NCBI GenBank assembly: GCA_002505325.1
Contig: DAUV01000086.1
Coordinates: 517 to 7,093, forward strand
Source of the DNA: Euryarchaeota archaeon UBA623
Lineage (GTDB): Archaea > Thermoplasmatota > Poseidoniia > Poseidoniales > Thalassarchaeaceae
Length of the DNA: 6,577 nt
Reading direction: 5' to 3'
Positions 1-6,577 of the stretch are shown in pieces (the stretch's first letter is position 1; the number at the start of each line of letters is the position of its first letter). Made by a program: the position numbers and the translations under genes. The notes beneath the pieces are model-generated. The model saw only the letters and a list, made by a program, of their open reading frames with translations, was not told the origin of the DNA and ran no database searches.

Positions 1-45
1 TGAGCAATGGGTTCATCCGAGTGCGTCCTCTCGTGATGATTCAGC

Positions 46-516
46 ATGCAGTGGTCGAGAGTACAGGTAGAGATGCTCGGCCCCAGCGCGCACACCACAG
101 ACCCACTTGATCTCACAACCTCGGGGCTTGATGTGGGGGCTGAGCAAATGCATGAGGAGTTCCTCGCTGATCTACCTCATCTAGACGAAGTTCGTAGTGA
201 GCATACCAGAGTTATCTCCGATGTCTCTGAGCCAATCGAGACGGCCAAGTCCCTAGCTAGAGATGTTCAGCCACTCGACGAGATGCTAGCAGAACTAGGC
301 GGCTCTTTGAGCACCGACAGAATCAGCATCCCGCTACCTTCGGCTATTCCCGGTGATCTAGTAGTAGAGAGACTTGCAAGTAAACAAGGAGAGATAGTAC
401 GACTCATCGCACCGGAGCGTTTTGGTGGCATCATGAGGCAGTTCGCCCTACCTAAGGACAGAGCCCTAACTAGGGCTGTTTGGGCTGAAGGTGAGTTGCG
501 CCTGGAGATCATCTGA
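46..516 (+). CDS. Small protein with a divergent Hsp20/alpha-crystallin-like C-terminal domain
   Basis: 156 residues from an ATG. Two in-frame stops lie just upstream (34-36 and 37-39), with no other start codon between them and the ATG, so the start is well bounded. No clear Shine-Dalgarno sequence precedes it; leaderless translation is possible. Residues about 91-156 follow the order of Hsp20 strands: a hydrophobic segment with ISIPLP, then IPGDLVVE, then ERFGGIMRQFALP (about 124-136), matching the family pattern G-x-F-x-R-x-F-x-LP, then AVWAEGELRLEI (144-155), matching the closing A-x-x-x-x-G-x-L-x-x-x strand. The protein ends right after that strand, so the C-terminal I-x-I oligomerisation extension of typical small heat shock proteins is absent. 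Residues 1-90 are acidic, probably partly helical, and not recognised. Such domains usually act as cytoplasmic holdase chaperones or protein-interaction modules, but the role here is unproven. It converges on the large minus-strand gene. The gene is probably real; the Hsp20 assignment is moderate, by eye. Confidence 0.6.
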   Translation: MQWSRVQVEMLGPSAHTTDPLDLTTSGLDVGAEQMHEEFLADLPHLDEVRSEHTRVISDVSEPIETAKSLARDVQPLDEMLAELGGSLSTDRISIPLPSAIPGDLVVERLASKQGEIVRLIAPERFGGIMRQFALPKDRALTRAVWAEGELRLEII

Positions 517-3500
517 TCCCATCGTCAACGATGTACGAATCGCGCTCCGGGACATCTTGCAGTTCGTCTATCTCCTGCAATACAGTAGACAGGGCCATCT
601 GCGCGTTCTGTCGATGTGGTTCCCCTAGAACGTGGCTGGAGTACCTAGCCTCTTCGAAAATCCTGTCAAGTGCGACCAGTGCCTGTTCGCTGATGGGCAG
701 GGCGTTACGAATCGCCAGTTCAAACTCACGGACAGTCTCGAAATCCCTGCGCAGGAACCCTCTGCGCATCAATATCTGGCAGAGGCTCTCGTAGCAATTG
801 AAGATGGCTTCTCTGATTTCGTCGCCGGCAGCCAGGAGCTCTGCAGTGTAACTGAACACTCCAGCGAGCTCATCGATAGCGGCCTGCTTACGCCTGCGCA
901 TCAGCATTGCCGCACCAGCCACTAGAGCGAGTGCGATGAGTACGGCAACAAGTATGGTCGAGAAACCAAACGACTCACCTGACTGCTGTTCATATTCTAC
1001 ATCGAGTCCATCCCGGAAGATAGGTGGCCAGGTCTTGTTGACCGGATCGACGAAGTCAGAGTCAGTAGTGAAGCACACCCGCAACTCACCCCAGAAGGTC
1101 TGATTGTAGAATGAAGGGAGTCCTGTGAACGACTCAAACTGGTACACGAACAGGCCGTTCTGATCGGTGAGTCCGACCCTAGTGAAGTGTGATGCCTGCC
1201 TATTATCACAGGTACCATTGACAAGATAAGCAGACAACGGGAAGTCGGGCACAACCTGTCCAGTGTCAAGCGCTGTGACATTGATTGACCCAGACAGTAG
1301 TCTCTGATTCTTGGCAACATATAGTGAATCTGGATTAAAGTCGTAAATCACAGAAATCAAGATTACTACCTCGATTTCAAGGGAGTTACCATTGAGGTAC
1401 CTAGAGCCGTCAGGCTCGACCTTGATGGTCAGAGTCAGTGGGCCGGGAGGCATGGTTTGAATAGCATTCGTGGCGAGGTTGAAGTGCTCGGTCCCATCAT
1501 CATCCCAAGGACTACCTGACAGCGGTAGCAAGAGATCCTCCCAAGTCAACGAGATTGTCATATTATGCATGATGTTGGACTCGCCGCCTATCTCTAGTAT
1601 CCTCCCCTGCAGCTTAACCTTGGCATAGGGATCTCCTCGAATGATATCGAGATTATTGGGGAACACCTCGATTTCAATGTCAGCCCTAGTGTAAACAGTG
1701 ACATTGTACTGGGTCGGCAGATAGTAGGTCTCACCCAAGAATGCAAAAGCGACGTTATGAGGTCCGCGTGCGATAGTGTATCCGAGGTCATAGGTGTAGC
1801 TGAACGTGCCGTCGATAGAAGTGGTGATGGTCCCCACTACCTCACCATCGAGTCGCATCGTCAGCTCCCTGTCCTCAAGTCCAGGATGACCGGACGAATC
1901 CTCGTCGAACAATCGCCCAGTGAAGTTCCACGAGCCTCCTCGGGTGACGACTGGTGAATCGACCTGCAGAGTCATTCCTGTGTGGTATGCGATAATCAGA
2001 ACTGTTTCCGTTGATCCCATCCTGTGATAGCCCTGCTCAGGTGCCCTAATGGTCAGAGTGTGGTTGCCGACCTCAAGGAAGTCAGATACGGTCCACAGAT
2101 ATGACCACTCACCATTTTCATCTGAACTGGTTATGCCCACTAGTATGCCATCGACAAAAATCTGTAACGAGTGGTTAGCAAGCCAGCCTTCAGGAAGATT
2201 GTCCTTCACTGTCCCGCTGAGCATCAGAGGGTCGCCCACGGCTACAGCCTGAGGTTGGACAACAGATATTTCTACGGGCCCGTAGACAGTGAAGATAGTA
2301 GATGAGTTGGACCCCAGAATGAACTCCTCTCCTAGATATGTAATCAGAACAATACGTGGCCCCAACTCCATGTCTGGAGGCACGGGTATGTACAGACTGA
2401 AGGTCCCATTCTCACCCACTGAAAGCGCGGTCAGGAACTCACCGTTCATAGAGACCTGGAGATTTCTGTTAGGTAGAATCCTTCCCGAGCCGTCGGTGAG
2501 CATGCCCTCAATCAGCAGCAATTCGTTTCGGTCGACTTCCCCGGGCGGTGTTGTCAGAACGACTTGTGAGGTCTGAGTGGCGTTGAACACCTCGGTGATA
2601 TCTGAGGGCAGGTAGTACTCGGGGTTGAGCGAGTCACCCTGGCCCATCGGATCGACCCAGGTGAATCCTCCGAGGAATCTCACTGTGACAGTGTGCATAC
2701 CGTAGTCGACGTCGAGGGGCATATCGTAGGTGATTGACCACTCGCCTGTGGTGGCGTTGGACTGCGTAGAGTACACTGGACCGACGGTTAATCCATCGAT
2801 TTCCAAGTGAATTATCCCGCCCCAGGGGTTGCCCCCATGCACTAGGAACTGCCCGTGCTCATCAAGCAGGGTGCCGCTGAAAGTAACACTCTCGCCGGCT
2901 ATAGCTGAGCCGGTAATGGAAGTAATCTCCAACTCAGTCGGAGCGAGGATAATGACTCGGGTCCACGTCTCATCACCGAGGAGTCCAGTAGTGCCGTTGA
3001 TTCCTGCGAACTCGGCAGAAATCGTCATCGGACCTGGATTCCTCAGGATATCTACGCTAATTACGGCGTTCATGGTGCCGTTGATGTCAGTGAATCCCCT
3101 CCAGTCGAAGACGCCGTCAATCAGAATATCGACCGGTTCTGCTACAATCGGGTGTCCGGCGTTGTCAATCAGCGAGATATTCACACTAATCACGTCACCT
3201 CTGATAGTCCTGCTATCCGGATCAAGGTCCTGAGGATCGTCTATGGTCAGCAGTGAGTAGCCGCGACTGTCGAAGGTTGAGTTATCGGTGCTTGAGTCGA
3301 AATAGTTCACATTTGGAGTATAGGTTACCCTCAGGTCGTGAGTTCCCCGTGGGAAGGTGAGGTCGAGATGAATCTCGGTGGTCCAGTGAGCCACTCCTCC
3401 TGCCGCGTTATGGGTGTGGAATGTGTTGCTCTGACCATCGATGTTGAACGTCAATGAATATGAAAGAGCGTTGCCGTTGCGGTCAGAGAGGGCGCTGCCA

Positions 3501-6500
3501 TTGCTGGACGTCAGTGTGCCGCTGACTGTGAAGAGGCCCCCGGCGGCGGGGTTATCGGTTATCGGGAGGACAGTCAGATTAGTTGGGGACCTGACGGTGA
3601 TGGTCGTGATGGTGGTGGCGGTTGAGTGCAACGTGGAAGAACCGTTGAAGAACAGAGTGATGGCTATCAGCCCAAGCGGATGAGAATGCGGTATTGCGAA
3701 CGAGAAGTTGACTACTCCAGCACCGTTGCTCTGGAATTCAGGCAACCAAGTATCATGGAACTTGGCTCCTATTGTTGCGTTGCCAATCTGTCTGTCATTG
3801 TCACTTGACTCAACCAGTCGTGCACCGAAGTTGATTGATGAACCACGGTCGGCCACCGTATTGATGATAGGGCTCTTATCGACGAACTGAGTCACACCAC
3901 GAACCAGTATTGATGCATTTCCGGTACCAGTGAGGTAGAACGGAGTACTGCCATTGATGACGCTGACCACTACGGTCTTGACGCCGCTGGTGACACCGTC
4001 TCCGAGCGGATCTGTTGGGACCGATACTGTGAACGAGCCATTGCTCGTTGTGGTGGCACTGTTGACGAGAGTTTCGCTAGAGTCGGCGAGGAAGAATACC
4101 TCGACTGCCATCGGACCATTGACGCTCCTATTGCCATCTACAGCATCGATTACTCTGCCACTCATCGTGAACGTCTGCCCGGCTGTGACTTCGAGCGGTA
4201 TGCTGTCTATCTCGACAAAGCTTGAGACTTGCACAGTGAGATTGACGAAGCTGTCGTTACCCAACCACCTCCCTGCATCGAGGACAGTGAGATTGTCTGA
4301 CTTGTCATCCGGTACATGCACACGGATAGAATAGTACCCAGGCGTTGTATTGGCGGGAATCACCGGATTGAATGTAGCGACACCATCGGATCCAGTGGTC
4401 CGATTCTCCATTAGCACCTGAGAAGGCCCACCCCAGTCGAAGTAGATGTCTGCCAGTACTCCCTGCAACAGTGAGTTGTCCTCAACGTCTGTGATGGTGG
4501 CATTCACCCTCATGATCGAGCCTGCTACGACAATGAGGGCACTAGGTGCGGCTTCCACTACGAATTCGGTCTGTATTCCAGCGTCGTAGACGGCATCATC
4601 ATCGACCTTGAAGTAATAGCCGCCGGAAGGAGGGTTCTGAGTGAAATCAAGAAGTACCCTGAGGTCATACACTCCGGAGCCAACCCCTGAAGGCATCAGG
4701 AAGCTGAGGTTGTAGCCACCGGTAGTGTTGTCGATCCAGCCCGAAGCCAGACGATACACTACGGGAGGAGCAGGGGAACCATCGGGAGTCGGAGGGAGAT
4801 TGGATGGCACCAACAGTTGCACGACGACAGATGAATTATTTCCGAGGATTGGGATATCATGAAAGATATCGTTGGCAAACCCAGCCACCCAGTTGGTGCT
4901 GCCTCTTGGCGTCCAGTCGAGACCAAGCTGGACCGTGGCATTGGCTCTGCCCTGAATCCGAATGACATCCGCTGATAGAGCCGGTTGTAGCCATGTCGAA
5001 CCCGAGTAGTTCAGCACCCAACTATAGTCGCCGGCAAAGGTCTCCCAAGGAGGCGTGAAAGAGACATCAAGTCTAGGCAGAGAGGGATCGGTGATGTTCC
5101 ACTCCTCAGTTCCGTTGAGCTCAAGGACGTAGGTTCCGAGGAAATCAGCCAGAGAAGTGTTGGTGTGATCGGTCAGAATCACTTCGACCACTGCGAGATT
5201 ACCCCGGGGGATGGGTTGCAGTGAGTAGGCGAAATTGACGTAACTGCGTATCCCGTACAGGTCGGTGTAAGTGACCTGATCGTTGGCGTAAAGGCCCTCT
5301 GAATCGAACTCCAACTTGACCTGGACCTCTCCTGCAGGAAGTGATACAAGGGCAGCGGAGAACAGCCAACTGACCGAGAACTGCCCGGGAGAAGAAGTCC
5401 AATTACTGCTGTTCAGATACCACGTGGTTAGCGTCGTGAAAGGACCATTGGTGTTTGCGCGACGCATCTTGAGTATCAACGAGCCATTCAACGCCTCAGC
5501 ATTGGGTCCTCTACTCAGCACGGTGCCGTTCAAGTAAATCTGAGAATCTATCTCGAGTATGCTGTTGTTCAATCCCGCTCCGTCAAGAGTGACAGTGAGG
5601 TTTGGAGCGGGAGTGATATTGAACATGAATGGCATAATAGCCGGTCTAACATGGTAAGAAGGAGTGCTTGCGTTGTTGAGATCTTCCTCGTGCCAGCCAT
5701 AGAAGTTCAATGAGGCGTTGATTAATCCAAGCGGCTCTGATTCATTGATATTCAAAAAGAACTCGTAGTATCCTCCTGCTCCCACGTCCGCAATCAGACT
5801 GACTGGGCCATCACTCACTGTAGTGTAGTTCATTATGACCTGTAAACTGTCGAGTGCGGAGGGGTCATTGAACGGACTATTGGCCCAGGAAATCTCGCCC
5901 GAAACGGTGGTATTTACGCCAGCCCCCAGCATCGGCTCACTGGTAGGCGGGGGCTCTCTGATACTGAGATTGGCATCATCCGAAATATTCAGGCGCCAAG
6001 TGAATGAGATGCCCTGGGAGCCAACATACCCCTTCTCAAAGACGTGGATTACCAGCGAACCGAAGCCGGGATCGATGACCATCTCAGGGGTGCCATTCAG
6101 AGTGAAGCTACCATTCGCATCGGTGGTCCCGTTGTCAACCAAGTGCTCAGATAGCGCGGCGTTCCCCGGGACGTCCCCGGTGTCGTTGGACCTGACTAGG
6201 TAGAGGTTCATCGAGATATTTTCCGCCACGGTTCCATTGTCGGCGAACTTGAGTGTCCCGTTGAGCCAGATGTCACCAGTAGACAGGTTCCTTTCCACCC
6301 AGGACGGCCCCCAATCGACATCTACGACCTCGAGTGTGGCCATCGGCGGGCAGGCTTCGAACGGAATCCAGCCCATATCGAGACCACCTTGGTTCTGATT
6401 GGTCTCAAGGTGAACCTCGACCCATCTGGTGAAGTCCTTGCCGTAGACCTCAAACGACTTGCCCGTCCAAGTCCCACCTGCGAACCCGGTGACCTTTCTC

Positions 6501-6577
6501 GTAGGGATTCCTGCGAGCCTGAGCATCACCGAGAACACAGTGGTGAATTCGTCGCAACTGCCCTCTTGTGTGTTGTT
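509..6577 (-). CDS. Giant membrane-anchored transglutaminase-like / Ig-repeat / DUF4129 surface protein (5' end outside window)
   Basis: The frame is open from the right edge to a TGA at 511-509, giving 2,022 visible residues. The start lies beyond the window: the first possible in-window start, GTG at 6538-6536, falls inside the transglutaminase motif and after its Cys codon. Domains in order: transglutaminase-like core (residues 1 to about 79), about 16 Ig-like beta-sandwich repeats (about 99-1860), one membrane helix (1870-1893), a basic RRRK stop-transfer, and a cytoplasmic DUF4129 domain (about 1921-1988). The topology is outside N-terminus, inside C-terminus. About 64 Asn-x-Ser/Thr sequons lie in the external part and none in the tail, which supports a glycosylated surface location. 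Known TgpA-type membrane transglutaminases combine the core domain with a helix and DUF4129, often next to MoxR-type ATPase and DUF58 genes; any such neighbours would be outside this window. Membrane segments or a signal peptide are expected in the missing N-terminus. The role could be cell-surface remodelling or adhesion; the substrate is unknown. Confidence 0.93.
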   Translation of the reverse strand, partial: NNTQEGSCDEFTTVFSVMLRLAGIPTRKVTGFAGGTWTGKSFEVYGKDFTRWVEVHLETNQNQGGLDMGWIPFEACPPMATLEVVDVDWGPSWVERNLSTGDIWLNGTLKFADNGTVAENISMNLYLVRSNDTGDVPGNAALSEHLVDNGTTDANGSFTLNGTPEMVIDPGFGSLVIHVFEKGYVGSQGISFTWRLNISDDANLSIREPPPTSEPMLGAGVNTTVSGEISWANSPFNDPSALDSLQVIMNYTTVSDGPVSLIADVGAGGYYEFFLNINESEPLGLINASLNFYGWHEEDLNNASTPSYHVRPAIMPFMFNITPAPNLTVTLDGAGLNNSILEIDSQIYLNGTVLSRGPNAEALNGSLILKMRRANTNGPFTTLTTWYLNSSNWTSSPGQFSVSWLFSAALVSLPAGEVQVKLEFDSEGLYANDQVTYTDLYGIRSYVNFAYSLQPIPRGNLAVVEVILTDHTNTSLADFLGTYVLELNGTEEWNITDPSLPRLDVSFTPPWETFAGDYSWVLNYSGSTWLQPALSADVIRIQGRANATVQLGLDWTPRGSTNWVAGFANDIFHDIPILGNNSSVVVQLLVPSNLPPTPDGSPAPPVVYRLASGWIDNTTGGYNLSFLMPSGVGSGVYDLRVLLDFTQNPPSGGYYFKVDDDAVYDAGIQTEFVVEAAPSALIVVAGSIMRVNATITDVEDNSLLQGVLADIYFDWGGPSQVLMENRTTGSDGVATFNPVIPANTTPGYYSIRVHVPDDKSDNLTVLDAGRWLGNDSFVNLTVQVSSFVEIDSIPLEVTAGQTFTMSGRVIDAVDGNRSVNGPMAVEVFFLADSSETLVNSATTTSNGSFTVSVPTDPLGDGVTSGVKTVVVSVINGSTPFYLTGTGNASILVRGVTQFVDKSPIINTVADRGSSINFGARLVESSDNDRQIGNATIGAKFHDTWLPEFQSNGAGVVNFSFAIPHSHPLGLIAITLFFNGSSTLHSTATTITTITVRSPTNLTVLPITDNPAAGGLFTVSGTLTSSNGSALSDRNGNALSYSLTFNIDGQSNTFHTHNAAGGVAHWTTEIHLDLTFPRGTHDLRVTYTPNVNYFDSSTDNSTFDSRGYSLLTIDDPQDLDPDSRTIRGDVISVNISLIDNAGHPIVAEPVDILIDGVFDWRGFTDINGTMNAVISVDILRNPGPMTISAEFAGINGTTGLLGDETWTRVIILAPTELEITSITGSAIAGESVTFSGTLLDEHGQFLVHGGNPWGGIIHLEIDGLTVGPVYSTQSNATTGEWSITYDMPLDVDYGMHTVTVRFLGGFTWVDPMGQGDSLNPEYYLPSDITEVFNATQTSQVVLTTPPGEVDRNELLLIEGMLTDGSGRILPNRNLQVSMNGEFLTALSVGENGTFSLYIPVPPDMELGPRIVLITYLGEEFILGSNSSTIFTVYGPVEISVVQPQAVAVGDPLMLSGTVKDNLPEGWLANHSLQIFVDGILVGITSSDENGEWSYLWTVSDFLEVGNHTLTIRAPEQGYHRMGSTETVLIIAYHTGMTLQVDSPVVTRGGSWNFTGRLFDEDSSGHPGLEDRELTMRLDGEVVGTITTSIDGTFSYTYDLGYTIARGPHNVAFAFLGETYYLPTQYNVTVYTRADIEIEVFPNNLDIIRGDPYAKVKLQGRILEIGGESNIMHNMTISLTWEDLLLPLSGSPWDDDGTEHFNLATNAIQTMPPGPLTLTIKVEPDGSRYLNGNSLEIEVVILISVIYDFNPDSLYVAKNQRLLSGSINVTALDTGQVVPDFPLSAYLVNGTCDNRQASHFTRVGLTDQNGLFVYQFESFTGLPSFYNQTFWGELRVCFTTDSDFVDPVNKTWPPIFRDGLDVEYEQQSGESFGFSTILVAVLIALALVAGAAMLMRRRKQAAIDELAGVFSYTAELLAAGDEIREAIFNCYESLCQILMRRGFLRRDFETVREFELAIRNALPISEQALVALDRIFEEARYSSHVLGEPHRQNAQMALSTVLQEIDELQDVPERDSYIVDDGIR
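614..817 (-). other. Cytoplasmic DUF4129 domain
   Basis: Residues about 1921-1988 of the tail fit the DUF4129 pattern: a helix with Y-E-S-L-C-Q-I-L, then RRGF, then the F-E-T-V-R-E-F-E segment (family pattern R-x-x-E-T-x-x-E-F), a second helix ending in LPISEQALVALDRIFEEARY (family pattern L-x-x-L-x-x-x-F-E-x-A-R-Y-S), then SSHVLGE and a final helix. DUF4129 is a small helical domain common at the C-terminus of membrane transglutaminases and of unknown biochemical role. Its presence supports the family assignment of the whole protein independently of the external domains. Confidence 0.85.
899..970 (-). other. Transmembrane helix of the giant surface protein
   Basis: Residues 1870-1893 form an uninterrupted run of Val, Leu, Ile, Ala and Gly of about 24 residues with no charged residue (starting FGFSTILVAV and ending AAMLM), immediately followed by RRRK. 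By the positive-inside rule this puts the Ig array and the transglutaminase-like domain outside and the DUF4129 tail inside. It is the only membrane segment visible; further segments could lie in the missing N-terminus. Confidence 0.93.
998..6283 (-). repeat. Array of about 16 Ig-like beta-sandwich repeats (protein-level)
   Basis: Residues about 99-1860 divide into roughly 16 units of about 95-135 residues. Each has the same order of signals: a hydrophobic strand with a G-x-x-hydrophobic-x-G turn (for example VTFSGTLLD, LMLSGTVKD, WNFTGRLFD), a strand ending in DG or NG, a N-G-x-F/W-x-hydrophobic strand (NGSFTV, NGTFSL, NGEWSY), a G-x-H/R-x-hydrophobic strand (GMHTVTVRF, GNHTLTI, GPHNVAF), and a closing V-x-V strand. 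This is the style of bacterial and archaeal Ig-like surface domains and would form an extended stalk. Units are strongly diverged from one another, and I see no DNA-level tandem repetition, so the array is old rather than recently amplified. Unit boundaries are approximate; the middle units around residues 444-680 are the least clear. Confidence 0.82.
1685..2569 (-). repeat. Three best-conserved consecutive Ig-like repeats
   Basis: Residues 1337-1434, 1435-1534 and 1535-1632 are three successive units of 98-100 residues that can be aligned end to end by eye. Shared positions include the G-x-hydrophobic-x-D turn near the start (EGMLTD, SGTVKD, TGRLFD), a leucine-rich strand before the G at mid-unit (LQVSMNGE, LQIFVDGI, LTMRLDGE), the N/D-G-T/E-F/W strand (ENGTFSLY, ENGEWSYL, IDGTFSYT), a G-P/N-R/H strand (LGPRIVLITY, VGNHTLTIRA, RGPHNVAFAF), and a closing hydrophobic strand. 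They are the clearest evidence that the array arose by duplication of one domain type. Confidence 0.8.
6341..6577 (-). other. Transglutaminase-like core domain, C-terminal part, with degenerate triad
   Basis: Residues 1-79 match the second half of the transglutaminase-core fold. The nucleophile motif is GSCDEFTTVF with Cys8 (codon 6556-6554), followed by MLRLAGIPTRKVTGF, the hallmark R-x-x-GIP-x-R-x-V-x-G-F segment. The usual H-A-W-V-E-V motif appears as T-R-W-V-E-V, with Thr50 (codon 6430-6428) where the His should be. The usual G-W-V-P-x-D appears as G-W-I-P-F-E, with Glu74 in place of Asp. The spacing between these two sites is about 24 residues, longer than the usual 15 or so, because of a short insertion rich in Asn, Gln and Gly. 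His56, six residues after Thr50, is the only nearby histidine. The family identity is clear; catalytic competence is doubtful. The N-terminal half of the domain is outside the window. Confidence 0.88.

Noticed and set aside
1..45. Possible archaeal TATA-box/BRE promoter for the plus-strand gene.
   Set aside because: The region about 26 bases before the ATG is not AT-rich and no purine-rich BRE-like element stands out. A promoter farther upstream or an operon is possible but not visible.
2..70. An open plus-strand frame from the left edge ending in TAG at 68-70, possibly the tail of an upstream gene.
   Set aside because: Only 22 codons are visible with no recognisable motif, and it would overlap the start of the 156-residue gene. 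It cannot be told from a chance open frame.
267..512. An 81-codon minus-strand frame opposite the small plus-strand gene.
   Set aside because: Its translation is Ser/Arg-rich with no motif, while the plus-strand frame carries the Hsp20-like pattern.
2829..3233. A 134-codon plus-strand open frame antisense to the Ig array, with similar ones at 3954-4334 and 5835-6203.
   Set aside because: They lie opposite a clearly coding frame and their translations are Ser/Pro/Thr-rich without domain signals. This is what a repeat-rich Thr/Val/Gly-rich gene produces on its opposite strand.
3585..3630. A GGT/GTG-rich patch that might be a DNA tandem repeat.
   Set aside because: It encodes an alternating Thr-rich beta strand (TATTITTITV) at the end of an Ig-like unit. 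The period is irregular and is explained by the codons.
998..6283. Reading the Ig-like units as isopeptide-bonded CnaB/SpaA domains.
   Set aside because: Lys is almost absent and the characteristic Lys and E-x-A/T-x-x-x-Y motifs are not seen, so only a general Ig-like assignment is supported.

Overview
The window is almost entirely one very large gene read on the minus strand (509 to 6577, running off the right edge), plus one small gene on the plus strand (46 to 516). The two converge and overlap tail to tail by 8 bases. GC content is intermediate and there is essentially no intergenic DNA. The large gene encodes a lysine-poor surface protein packed with N-glycosylation sequons. Together with the transglutaminase/Ig-repeat/DUF4129 layout, this looks archaeal. 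A marine planktonic euryarchaeote of the Poseidoniales (Marine Group II) type is my best guess. That assignment is inferred from protein style, not from a marker gene.

The large protein has 2,022 residues visible. I number residues from the first in-frame codon in the window (Asn, 6577-6575). In order it shows: (i) the C-terminal part of a transglutaminase-like core, including the catalytic-cysteine motif, residues 1 to about 79; (ii) an array of about 16 Ig-like beta-sandwich repeats, residues about 99 to 1860; (iii) one membrane helix, residues 1870-1893, followed by Arg-Arg-Arg-Lys; (iv) a cytoplasmic tail with a DUF4129 domain, residues about 1921-1988. The layout resembles membrane transglutaminases of the TgpA type, but with a giant Ig-like region placed between the enzyme-like domain and the membrane. 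The true start lies outside the window. The first in-window GTG (6538-6536) is downstream of the catalytic Cys codon and is therefore internal.

The transglutaminase core keeps its Cys but appears to have lost the usual His (Thr instead) and the usual Asp (Glu instead). It may be a binding or structural domain rather than an active enzyme.

The small plus-strand gene encodes 156 residues. Its C-terminal half reads like a divergent Hsp20/alpha-crystallin domain, and its N-terminal half is acidic and unrecognised. Nothing ties it functionally to the large gene except convergence. The first 45 bases contain no recognisable promoter or gene. I see no RNA genes, mobile elements, CRISPR arrays or DNA-level tandem repeats.
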